Origin: Euryarchaeota archaeon UBA256
GTDB taxonomy: Archaea; Thermoplasmatota; Poseidoniia; Poseidoniales; Poseidoniaceae
Length of the DNA: 32,794 nt
Assembly: GCA_002494645.1 (NCBI GenBank)
Contig: DACE01000008.1
Location: forward strand, 1-32,794
Direction of reading: 5' to 3'
Below, in pieces: positions 8,176 to 15,453 of the stretch (positions within the stretch are counted from its first letter, which is position 1; each line of letters starts with the position of its first letter). The translations under genes and the position numbers were made by a program. The notes under the pieces are model-generated. The model saw only the letters and a program-made list of their open reading frames with translations, ran no database searches and was not told where the DNA came from.

Positions 8176-8850
8176 ATGAACCGTTCCCTGTGGTACATCC
8201 TAACGATTGCCATCGGATTGTGGTTTTCCGCTACGGCATGCGCTGGTTTGATGCCCGACCAATGGGCTGAATGGCCTGTTAACCTGTGGTGCTGGGGCCT
8301 GTTCGCATTCATCTACCTCAGGACTGATCGTAAAGAACGTATTGAGATGATGACCGTCATTGCCATAGCAACACCCATGGAACTTTTTTTCTCTGAAATT
8401 TGGCTCGTCTATGAATACCAACGAGATTTCATGCCCCTTTTTGTTCCCGCAGGCCATTATTTCCTCTTTGATTTAGGTCGAAGAATTGCCGAAGTATTAC
8501 CAAAACAAGCGGCATTACCCATCTTGATTCCTTTCATTCCCCTCGTGGCCTATGGAGTCTGGACTGGAGGGGATACTTCGGCTCCTTTCATGCTCGTCCT
8601 GGTTTTGGCCTTCACATGGTGGGGACCTCAGCCCCGCCTCTATGCATCAATGGCTTGGGCGGCATTGGGAATGGAATTGCTTGGCACATACCTCAACAAT
8701 TGGACTTGGGCTACAGAAGTACCGTGGACATCCCTCACAGCCTGGAATCCACCTCTTCTTGTCGGAGCCTTCTATTGTTTTGGTGATGTTTTGGTGAACC
8801 TGTGCGTTGCCAAGTTTCAAGGGGAACCGCTGCTGGAGGTTGTACCATGA
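8176..8850 (+). CDS. Polytopic membrane protein of unknown function
   Basis: The 224-residue product is strongly hydrophobic, with about six or seven membrane helices. There are two aromatic-rich stretches and a PAGHYFLFDLGRR segment (about residues 90-103), in which a His inside a helix and a following Arg pair might be functional. The first helix contains a Cys-rich TACAGL, but a lipoprotein site is not convincing because further helices follow. The start at 8176 follows the dehydrogenase stop by 24 bases. The stop overlaps the ferredoxin start (ATGA), so the two proteins are likely made together. I do not recognise the family. A role as a membrane partner of the ferredoxin is a guess from the overlap. 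Confidence 0.65.
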   Translation: MNRSLWYILTIAIGLWFSATACAGLMPDQWAEWPVNLWCWGLFAFIYLRTDRKERIEMMTVIAIATPMELFFSEIWLVYEYQRDFMPLFVPAGHYFLFDLGRRIAEVLPKQAALPILIPFIPLVAYGVWTGGDTSAPFMLVLVLAFTWWGPQPRLYASMAWAALGMELLGTYLNNWTWATEVPWTSLTAWNPPLLVGAFYCFGDVLVNLCVAKFQGEPLLEVVP

Positions 8851-9179
8851 CCGGCGTTGACGAACTGCGTAAACGCCGCGAAGAAGAGGCACTGCGCATC
8901 AGAACTGCGCTTAACCGACAGCGAGGCGAGCAACGGGCCAACACAAAGGGTGGCGAAGGAACAGTCGCCTTTGTAGAAGAGAGAAAATGTATTGGTTGTG
9001 ACCAATGCACAATCGTGTGCGATGATGATGCCATTGAACTTTACCACTTGGATGTCAAGAGCCCACTCATGTCGGTGGAAAGCAATCGAAAAGCAAAGAT
9101 CATCCGTGACGCATGTACTGGATGTCGATTGTGTGTCCTCGCTTGCCCAACCGATGCCATCACAATGATCGACCGTTAA
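8847..9179 (+). CDS. Two-cluster [4Fe-4S] ferredoxin with basic/acidic helical N-terminus
   Basis: The start is set at ATG 8847, overlapping the previous stop by four bases. A longer frame from 8802 runs inside the membrane protein gene. The 110-residue product has a charged helical leader (DELRKRREEEALRIR, residues 5-19), then CIGCDQCTIVC (about 48-58) and CTGCRLCVLACP (about 92-103). These are two complete CxxCxxCxxxC motifs, with Pro following only the second. About 33 residues separate them, more than in a minimal 8Fe ferredoxin, resembling ferredoxin-like subunits of respiratory or Hdr-type complexes. It would carry low-potential electrons in the cytoplasm. Its gene ends 300 bases from the convergent Rieske/cytochrome b/HdrD operon, so it is a candidate electron partner. 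Confidence 0.88.
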   Translation: MTGVDELRKRREEEALRIRTALNRQRGEQRANTKGGEGTVAFVEERKCIGCDQCTIVCDDDAIELYHLDVKSPLMSVESNRKAKIIRDACTGCRLCVLACPTDAITMIDR

Positions 9180-9190
9180 GAGGTGACCCT

Positions 9191-9478
9191 ATGTCAAAGA
9201 AAGGAAAAGACCCGTCTGCACAACGCTTTGGTGGCGAATTCGGCCCCTATCGCAAACCAGGAACCACTGGCGTAAGCCTGTCAAATTTCAAAACACTCGT
9301 GTGGGTATCAAACATTGGAGGTTTACTCCTCGTTGTTCTCGCGCTTGAATTGCTCTTCGTTCAGCACAATTTCACATGGGGTTTTCTTTCCCTTGTGGTT
9401 GGTGTTGCAATTGCCTTGTTTCCATCAAATTACGAAATCGTCGGCATGAGTGACGACGAGGATGAAGACGAGAATTGA
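9191..9478 (+). CDS. Small two-helix membrane protein
   Basis: A strong GAGGTGA ribosome-binding site at about 9180-9186 fixes the start at ATG 9191, 11 bases after the ferredoxin stop. The 95-residue product has a basic, Gly-rich N-terminus (SKKGKDPSAQRFGGEFGPYR), two membrane helices in a hairpin (about 40-60 and 65-83) and a very acidic tail ending DDEDEDEN. It is probably cotranscribed with the ferredoxin and the upstream membrane protein. No family is recognised. A small-subunit role in a membrane complex is likely from its shape, and the neighbouring convergent respiratory operon is one candidate. Its stop lies 2 bases from the stop of the HdrD fusion gene. Confidence 0.65.
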   Translation: MSKKGKDPSAQRFGGEFGPYRKPGTTGVSLSNFKTLVWVSNIGGLLLVVLALELLFVQHNFTWGFLSLVVGVAIALFPSNYEIVGMSDDEDEDEN

Positions 9479-9480
9479 AT

Positions 9481-12291
9481 TCAAGCCTCTGCAGGTTCCT
9501 GCACTTGAGTCTCGCCCGCAACTTGTGCGTTCTTTTCGTTGACTTGGCGAGCGAGGAAGGACACGACGTCAAGGATTTCAATGTCTTCGTAGGCCTCATC
9601 ACCTTCAAACTTCAAGCACTCAAAGTGAGAAACGCACTTGGGGCAAGATGTTAGCATGGTATCAGCTCCTGTAGCACGAACTTCTTCCATTCGTGTCACA
9701 CGTAGCGACCGAGCGTTTTCGTTGCAGGACATCATGCTCGAGACACCACAGCACATGGCATCCTCACCGTGATGTTCCATTTCGACAATCTCAACACCTT
9801 CAACCGCGTTGATGAGTTCACGTGGTTCATCATAAATGCCCATCTGTCGACCAAGTCGGCACGGGTCATGGTAAGTTACCGTCGTTTCTTCGGACTTAAG
9901 GTTCATGTCAAAGCCTTGCTCGATCAAGAATTCAGTGGTGTGCATGACCTTGACGTCTTCAAGTTCATAATCACGGGCAAAGGTTCGGAAACATTCTGCA
10001 CAGGAGGAGACGAGGGTGTCAATACCTGACTCGTTAATCTTGCGTTGGTTGTATGCTTTCAACTTCTCAAAGACCTCATCCAAGCCTTGCCACTTTTGGT
10101 CGTGACCACAGCACTTGAGGAAGTCACGCCCAAGATAAGCAACATCGGTTTCCATTTCCTCAAAGAGCGTGAAGGCTGCGGTGGTAGTGTCACCGAGGTT
10201 CATGGAACCTTCATTGACGTGAGAGAACACCATCTCTTGGTCCAAGTAATCAACACAACCTGGATAATAGCCGATGTTGGAGGTAATGGGGTAGTCTTCT
10301 GTTGGGATGAATTCGTCGTCAGCTGCTTCCTCTGCCTCAGCGTTAAGAACGGCTTGGAGGACAGTGTGAGGAATCTCTGCTTGAGGGCCGCCGACAATCA
10401 AACTGCGTCGAATGTCTACATAGGAGTCATAGTCCACCAGTTGAGGACATGCATTCGTGCACGCCGTACAGGTGAGACATGAGTAGAGAGGTACGCCATC
10501 GTCCTCATTGTTCCAAGAATTGTAAATGATGTTGAGTTTGTCCCCACCATTGAACAGGCGGATAGGACATGCATCATCACAAAGGTCACAGCCATAGCAC
10601 TTGTTCATTTCAAACTCATAGCCGCGTGCCATGTATCGAAGCAAAACAAAGACCAGGGCTCCAAAGGTCACACAAGGAATGAACATGGCGTAGGTTAGTT
10701 TGGCGTCCAATGCCTTAGGGTTCTGGTGGTAAGTTGGGTTTTCAATGTAGGAAAAGGAATCTCCTCCAAGAGCCATTTCTTCGGTATTGGTGAGGTTGAC
10801 GGTGTGACCGGCTAGACTGGCCGGTGCATTCTCATCCCAAATCAACAAGGGTTGGAAACTGGCGATGGTAAAGGCTGTTTCAGTTGAGATACTCTCATTG
10901 AGTGCAAGTGCACCGCTAACCACGACGTCGTAGGTGTAATCATAGGTTCCAACGGCCATCTCGATTGTTGCGCCTTCGCAATTGGCAAAGGAAATGACTT
11001 CTTTTCCGTTAGCATTGGTCACTGTAAGCGTAGTAGCCACCATGGTCTGCGTAGATACATCGTTGATCTTGCGCTCCGAGGAACGGAACTCACAGGAAAG
11101 GTCAGTAGTGATGCTTTCAACTTCTTCAGGGTGGCCTTCTGGGAAATAATCCACGTCTTCTGTGATCGTGAAACTGCCTGCAACAGACCAACCTTCTCCT
11201 CCGTCGAAGGTGGTGCTATCCGCTGCGGCGTTAATGCCATTTGCAGCGTCCTGGTGCCCGTTAGCATCAGTGAAATCAGTGATAATGTACCGTGCGGGCT
11301 GATAGATATTCCAATCCAGCCAGGCCACAGTCGGCACTACACCACTTTCTGACCACCCACGGTCGTCAGTGAATTCATTGACATCATGAACATGAACATC
11401 GCTCGGTTGCGTGCGCATGGCTTCCAATTCTCCGTAATCCTTGATGGTCAGGAGACCCTTAGCCTCCCAGAATCCGTTATCGTAGGTATCGTAGGTAGCG
11501 ACAGTCGCAGCAGAGGAGATGATAAGGGCGCCGACAATCAACTGGCGACTCTTGGCTACGGTAAATCCAGTACCCCATGCACGGATGAGCAAACCACGAC
11601 CGATGAAGTAAACGCAAATCCACATCAGAATACCAGTCATGACCCACGGTATCGAATTGAATACGTCGGCAATCCACGGTTCTCTCGTACCACATAAGAG
11701 GTCGCCGTGTGAATCCAACTTACAGAAATCAGACCGATTTTTGCCGTAGAGTTCGAGGAAGATGTTGATTGAGAACACGGAAATGAACCAAATGTGTGCG
11801 AGATATACTGCTCCAGCAGCTGCAAACCACGGGTCTTCAACAGGTCGCTTCTCACGACCTCCCAAGAACGGTGGAAGAGCGAGAATACCGACTGGGATTC
11901 CGGTGAGAGCAGCGCCCCACCATGCAGCGTTCCATGGGAACATAGGTTGGCCTACGATTTCACCAACAAATCCTGTTGGAACGACGAATTGTGGGAGGTA
12001 TTCACCCCAGCGTAGGTATCCATAGGAAAACAAAACGTACCAATCAGGGAATACGAAACCTGCTTGCGCATAGGGGTCGGCGGCACCGTGAAGTGGTGGC
12101 GGAATGAGCCAAGCATAAAACAGCAAAATGGAGATCATGGATGCGAAGATGATGCTGTCACGCAACACCTCGTGGGGCCAGAACCCGTGTCCAGTGCGGG
12201 TACGCTTACGCTTTTCTTCCGCTTTTTGGAGTTGTTCTTTTTCTTCCATGTACAGCGAAGCTACACGGCCAAAGTTGTCGATTAATCCCAT
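9481..12291 (-). CDS. Fusion of cytochrome b C-terminal half (subunit IV-like), extracytoplasmic domain and HdrD-like CCG iron-sulfur module
   Basis: The 936-residue protein has three parts. Residues 1-270 hold about five membrane helices with GFWPHEVLRDS (36-46) and PDWYVLFSYGYLR (82-94), the quinol-site PEWY-type motif of cytochrome b6f subunit IV or the bc1 C-terminal half. Residues about 270-530 are a hydrophilic, beta-rich domain, likely extracytoplasmic. A helix at about 533-553 returns inward. Residues 565-615 carry two complete [4Fe-4S] motifs (CYGCDLCDDACP and CLTCTACTNACP). Two CCG domains follow: C679-x47-CCG-x34-CAEC and C811-x35-CCG-x33-CPKC, the second matching the canonical HdrB/HdrD spacing. 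A Rieske-linked quinol site and an Hdr-type cofactor centre thus share one chain. The frame is continuous, so this is not an assembly of two reading frames. The electron path is inference. Confidence 0.9.
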   Translation of the reverse strand: MGLIDNFGRVASLYMEEKEQLQKAEEKRKRTRTGHGFWPHEVLRDSIIFASMISILLFYAWLIPPPLHGAADPYAQAGFVFPDWYVLFSYGYLRWGEYLPQFVVPTGFVGEIVGQPMFPWNAAWWGAALTGIPVGILALPPFLGGREKRPVEDPWFAAAGAVYLAHIWFISVFSINIFLELYGKNRSDFCKLDSHGDLLCGTREPWIADVFNSIPWVMTGILMWICVYFIGRGLLIRAWGTGFTVAKSRQLIVGALIISSAATVATYDTYDNGFWEAKGLLTIKDYGELEAMRTQPSDVHVHDVNEFTDDRGWSESGVVPTVAWLDWNIYQPARYIITDFTDANGHQDAANGINAAADSTTFDGGEGWSVAGSFTITEDVDYFPEGHPEEVESITTDLSCEFRSSERKINDVSTQTMVATTLTVTNANGKEVISFANCEGATIEMAVGTYDYTYDVVVSGALALNESISTETAFTIASFQPLLIWDENAPASLAGHTVNLTNTEEMALGGDSFSYIENPTYHQNPKALDAKLTYAMFIPCVTFGALVFVLLRYMARGYEFEMNKCYGCDLCDDACPIRLFNGGDKLNIIYNSWNNEDDGVPLYSCLTCTACTNACPQLVDYDSYVDIRRSLIVGGPQAEIPHTVLQAVLNAEAEEAADDEFIPTEDYPITSNIGYYPGCVDYLDQEMVFSHVNEGSMNLGDTTTAAFTLFEEMETDVAYLGRDFLKCCGHDQKWQGLDEVFEKLKAYNQRKINESGIDTLVSSCAECFRTFARDYELEDVKVMHTTEFLIEQGFDMNLKSEETTVTYHDPCRLGRQMGIYDEPRELINAVEGVEIVEMEHHGEDAMCCGVSSMMSCNENARSLRVTRMEEVRATGADTMLTSCPKCVSHFECLKFEGDEAYEDIEILDVVSFLARQVNEKNAQVAGETQVQEPAEA

Positions 12292-12306
12292 AATTACTCC
12301 TCCGTA

Positions 12307-13173
12307 TCAATGTGGCTCCGCAATGCCTTGTACCCAAACGATGAACAAATGTATGATGATGAGGGTTGTGACAATCACTGGTAGAATGAACACGTGGATG
12401 AAATACATTCGAGTCACGGTAAGTGGCGTCAATTCTGAACCTGAAAACAGTAGAGTTGCAACATATTTCCCAACCAGCGGGCTCGAATTTGCGAGGTTGA
12501 TTCCAATGATGGCTGCACCATAAGCAAGACTGTCCCATGGAAGAAGATAGCCGGAATAACCGAACACGATGGTCAGAGCCATGAGCGCCACTCCGATGAG
12601 CCAGTTGAGTTCACGTGGGTTGCGGTAGGCACCGGTGAAGTAGACACGGCACATGTGGAGGAAGACACTGGCTACCATGAAGTGAGTGGTCCAGTGGTGT
12701 ACAGCACGAAGGATGTAACCAAAGGGCAGTTCGGTCATGATGTATTGCATGCTTGCATAGGCGGGGGAAGGGTCACCTTCACCACCAGGAACGTAATAGA
12801 TTCCAAGCACGGTACCCGTGATGACGAGGATGATGAAGGAAAGGAAGGAAATACCGCCCAAGCAATAGAGAGGATACCAATACCAAATGATTCGGAGTTT
12901 GTATTTCTCAGCGTGCGTCAGTGGCATTTGACGATGCATGTTGTAATACGCACCCTTTGACATGTTCCAGTAGTCTTGAAGCCTGAAACGTGTATCTAAC
13001 CAAGAGAAGACCCAGAGGAATGAACGCTCGGCAACACCCATTTTACCGGTGGACTCCACTGCGCGCAAGATGTCACGACGAGGCATCTCTTCGTTCTCCT
13101 TGCGTAGCGTAAACGCCACGAGAAGGACGAGGAAGACGATGAAGAACCACAAAACCCAGAACATTGTTGTCAT
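12307..13173 (-). CDS. Cytochrome b, N-terminal half (b6 type) of the Rieske/cytochrome b complex
   Basis: The 288-residue protein has an extra N-terminal membrane helix (5-22), then a cytochrome b6 core. The four bis-His haem ligands are present as H159-x13-H173 and H260-x14-H275. The 14-residue spacing in the second pair is the b6f-type spacing, not the bc1-type 13. YCLGGIS (Cys104) aligns with the b6f segment whose Cys binds haem c-i covalently. FGYSGYLLPWD (about 204-214) is the conserved helix-C end. The missing C-terminal half is supplied by the next gene, 15 bases downstream. This subunit carries electrons from the quinol site across the membrane. Extra residues 1-60 have no counterpart in plant b6. 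Confidence 0.93.
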   Translation of the reverse strand: MTTMFWVLWFFIVFLVLLVAFTLRKENEEMPRRDILRAVESTGKMGVAERSFLWVFSWLDTRFRLQDYWNMSKGAYYNMHRQMPLTHAEKYKLRIIWYWYPLYCLGGISFLSFIILVITGTVLGIYYVPGGEGDPSPAYASMQYIMTELPFGYILRAVHHWTTHFMVASVFLHMCRVYFTGAYRNPRELNWLIGVALMALTIVFGYSGYLLPWDSLAYGAAIIGINLANSSPLVGKYVATLLFSGSELTPLTVTRMYFIHVFILPVIVTTLIIIHLFIVWVQGIAEPH

Positions 13174-13182
13174 TTCTTCACC

Positions 13183-14028
13183 TCAGTCACAATATGTGTA
13201 CCAGTCGACGTAATCTGGCAAGCCTTCGATGTTATCACCGTTGAGTTGGATGGGGATGATGGGCAGGCCCACGGGCGCTGGACCACCCGACCGACGAATA
13301 CCGGCATATTGGAAGGTTGCACCGTTGGAACGGTTTCTGTTGGTATTCATTTCCAAAACGGTCGGGTCGAACCGAGAGGAGTGGCAAATACAGAATAATT
13401 TGGTACCACCATCATCACCACCGCCAGGTGTCCAAGAGTCTTCAGTAAAGGAATTGGAGACGAGTTGCCATCCAGGGATGCAGCACAAATGCGTGCAGCG
13501 GCCAAAGACCATTACAAGATCATCGCTCGGCATCAAGCGTGGGTCTGCTTCTGCTAAATCCTCGAAGTGGCCGACGTATTTGCCGGTCTCGTCAATTCCT
13601 TCTGTGAACTGGAAACGTGCCTTTCCATTGGATTCAATCGTGCCGGCATTCTTGGAGTGCTCCACGTACATCACAACCACTGGAACTCCGTTCCAAACAC
13701 CGGATGCACCAGAGGTTCCCGTCGATGAGAGAGCTGCTTCGTTCTTGAAGTCAGATTTTGTCATCGGTTGCAAGTGCTTTGCACCGTACCATGCTTCGTC
13801 TTCGCGCCCCTTGGCCCAAAATTGCACGGCAAGGTCACCACCGCCCGTTGCACCGGGGGGAAGGAGAATCGAGGCAAAGCCGAGAATACCCAAGGAAGCA
13901 GTCAACACACCCGCAGCGGTGTTGAAACCGTAGCGAAGGAATTGGCGTCGGTTGACACTCGTGGTGCTTCCAGCAAGACCATCTCCTTCTGCAGACGGTG
14001 CGGGTTTGAGTTCGTATTCACGTGCCAT
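13183..14028 (-). CDS. Rieske [2Fe-2S] protein with twin-arginine signal anchor
   Basis: The 281-residue product starts with a hydrophilic tail and NRRQFLRYG (26-34), a twin-arginine type signal before one membrane helix (about 36-57). That indicates Tat export of the folded domain. The cluster-binding motifs are CTHLCC (C178, H180) and CICHSSRF (C213, H216). C183 and C215 are in position for the usual disulfide. The loop between the motifs contains a Gly/Asp-rich insertion (about 200-209). It accepts the first electron from quinol at the cytochrome b site and passes it to an external carrier. It lies between the small membrane protein and cytochrome b genes with gaps of 6 and 9 bases, so it is a subunit of this complex. 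Confidence 0.94.
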   Translation of the reverse strand: MAREYELKPAPSAEGDGLAGSTTSVNRRQFLRYGFNTAAGVLTASLGILGFASILLPPGATGGGDLAVQFWAKGREDEAWYGAKHLQPMTKSDFKNEAALSSTGTSGASGVWNGVPVVVMYVEHSKNAGTIESNGKARFQFTEGIDETGKYVGHFEDLAEADPRLMPSDDLVMVFGRCTHLCCIPGWQLVSNSFTEDSWTPGGGDDGGTKLFCICHSSRFDPTVLEMNTNRNRSNGATFQYAGIRRSGGPAPVGLPIIPIQLNGDNIEGLPDYVDWYTYCD

Positions 14029-14034
14029 AAATCA

Positions 14035-14481
14035 TCACCACTTGTACTCTCGCCAGTCTTTCTGGTGCTCAGGAATGAATTTGTTTTGGGCGTGTTTCAC
14101 GATGATCGTATCGGGAAGAATGTATTTGAGATAAATCACACCGATCATGATGACGGTGGTAAAGGTCATTGCCAAGTGGAAGGAGAGTTGTTGTTGATCC
14201 CATCCTTTGGCAAGGCCGTAAACCATGGAGAAACTCCAGTAGCAGATCCAAAACAATCCCCAAGCGAGGAAGAACATGGTGAGGTAAGAAGCGCCCGATG
14301 GAGCAAGTGATGCGCTCACAATCGTTCCAGGCTCTGCGACATTGAACACACCGTGGTCAATAGCAGACGACATTTGCTCCTCGGTCAGTTCCGCTCCCTC
14401 GAGAGCAGTGCGGGCATCATCAACAGCGATTGAGCCGTCGGCGACACCACGAAGCAGGGAAGTAATGGTATCGTCCATCAT
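14035..14481 (-). CDS. Small membrane subunit of the Rieske/cytochrome b operon
   Basis: The 148-residue product has a helical soluble N-terminus of about 60 residues, two membrane helices (about 64-90 and 100-122) and a charged C-terminus ending DWREYKW. The start ATG at 14481 overlaps the previous gene's stop by four bases. The second ATG at 14478 has better spacing from the GAGGTGA site and may be the true start. No sequence family is recognised. Its place inside a tight five-gene operon between the anchor-V-like protein and the Rieske gene makes it a likely accessory or structural subunit of the complex. Confidence 0.7.
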   Translation of the reverse strand: MMDDTITSLLRGVADGSIAVDDARTALEGAELTEEQMSSAIDHGVFNVAEPGTIVSASLAPSGASYLTMFFLAWGLFWICYWSFSMVYGLAKGWDQQQLSFHLAMTFTTVIMIGVIYLKYILPDTIIVKHAQNKFIPEHQKDWREYKW

Positions 14482-15323
14482 TGGTCACCTCGTCGATTCA
14501 ACTTGTAGCGCAATCGCAATTGATTGCTTCGTCCTTGGTAGGACGTGGAAAAGCCATAACGAAGCAGAAGCCCGGCAAAGATGATGACGCCGATGACAGC
14601 ACCAAAGCCGAGGAGTCCGAGCCAATGAGCGCGAAGTTTGGCACCCATGTGGTGAAGGTCAACACCGTGATGAGCGGGCTCGGGAGGGGCAACGTTACCA
14701 TCTCCGGCAAAGAGTGTTCTCGTTCCCATCGCGGCTGAAGATTCGTCGCCTTCAGTGAGAGCAAAATTCAACTGATTCCAGCGGTCTTCAACGCCGGGTA
14801 TTTGGTCTCCGTTGACCGAGTTACCAGCAATCCAGAAGTTTGCTGCACCAGCGCCAGCCTCTGCTGGCGCAGTCCATTCAAGCGTCCATGAACGGTCTGC
14901 ATTGGCTGCAGAGGCCTCGGTGTGCGTCAATGATTGCGGGTCGAGTGACCCATCGATTTCCCAGTTCTGTGCTTCGTCGCTGGCGAGCGAGCCGAGCGAT
15001 GCACGCATGGAGAAGCCAGCGGTGTAGGTGCCGGTCGCATCCGGTCCGCCGATGAGTTGGAGGACGAGCGTGTAGGTTTCTCCTGGCGCCCATGCATAGG
15101 GTACATCGTCCAAAATCACTTGAACCGAATTGTCGGCGACTTCATTGTGGCAGAGACAACCTGATTTTGCGACGTCGTCAATGTCAACTTGACCGGTGGA
15201 ACCCTGGTGGCTTTGAGAGCCGCCGATGCCGCCGTGATAGGATGACGCGAGCGAAGGAAGAAGCAACAAGAGCCCTACCATAGCCAGCAGCGTGGTACGG
15301 TATTTGCGGGAAGTTTTGTGCAC
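14478..15323 (-). CDS. Anchor-V/reeler-like exported protein with CxCH motif, possible haem-carrying subunit
   Basis: The 281-residue protein starts with GTG at 15323, preceded by GGGTGAGG. It has a signal sequence (about 8-28), a SGCLCHN motif (about 55-61), an Ig-like domain with VPYAWAPGETYTLVLQLIGG (about 74-93), and a C-terminal membrane helix (about 237-258) with a basic cytoplasmic tail. The layout matches 'choice-of-anchor V' domains, where a CxxCH sits just before the strand-rich domain. Here one spacer residue is lost, giving C-x-C-H. It is the first gene of the Rieske/cytochrome b operon, so it may take the place of a cytochrome c/f as external electron acceptor. Whether it binds haem, a metal or only forms a disulfide is unknown. 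Confidence 0.72.
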   Translation of the reverse strand: MHKTSRKYRTTLLAMVGLLLLLPSLASSYHGGIGGSQSHQGSTGQVDIDDVAKSGCLCHNEVADNSVQVILDDVPYAWAPGETYTLVLQLIGGPDATGTYTAGFSMRASLGSLASDEAQNWEIDGSLDPQSLTHTEASAANADRSWTLEWTAPAEAGAGAANFWIAGNSVNGDQIPGVEDRWNQLNFALTEGDESSAAMGTRTLFAGDGNVAPPEPAHHGVDLHHMGAKLRAHWLGLLGFGAVIGVIIFAGLLLRYGFSTSYQGRSNQLRLRYKLNRRGDQ

Positions 15324-15360
15324 AGCCTCACCCTTATGGCTTTGCGACTTGAGCAGACTC

Positions 15361-15367
15361 CTTAAAC
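15361..15367 (-). promoter_or_regulatory. Possible box A of the Rieske/cytochrome b operon
   Basis: On the minus strand the sequence reads TTTAAG within ATGTTTAAGGAG, about 41 bases before the GTG start at 15323. It would place the transcript start about 15 bases upstream of the start codon, leaving room for the visible GGGTGAGG ribosome-binding site. It is a weak match to a box A. Confidence 0.3.
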
Positions 15368-15380
15368 ATTGTCAGCAAAA

Positions 15381-15407
15381 CACTACCTAAAATGCGTTGC
15401 AGTAGTG
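15381..15407. promoter_or_regulatory. Inverted repeat CACTAC-N15-GTAGTG between divergent genes
   Basis: A perfect 6-base inverted repeat (15381-15386 and 15402-15407) with a 15-base spacer lies between the divergent respiratory operon and the TPR gene, upstream of both promoter candidates. The centre-to-centre spacing of 21 bases is about two helical turns, as for a dimeric regulator. A 6-base match can arise by chance, so this is only a candidate operator. Confidence 0.25.
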
Positions 15408-15434
15408 CGTTTTTTGTGATGTTTTTCAAACTGC

Positions 15435-15441
15435 ATATAAC
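15435..15441 (+). promoter_or_regulatory. Box A-like ATATAAC upstream of the TPR gene
   Basis: The plus strand reads GCATATAACATC at 15433-15444, the best TATA-like element in this intergenic region. With usual archaeal spacing, transcription would begin near 15463. That is after the first ATG (15454) and just before in-frame ATGs at 15472 and 15484. It therefore argues for a shorter protein start. Confidence 0.35.
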
Positions 15442-15453
15442 ATCCCATCAGCA

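Noticed and set aside
13229..13933. Long open frame of 234 codons on the plus strand opposite the Rieske gene
   Set aside because: It is antisense to a gene with full Rieske motifs and Tat signal, and its translation shows no domain pattern.
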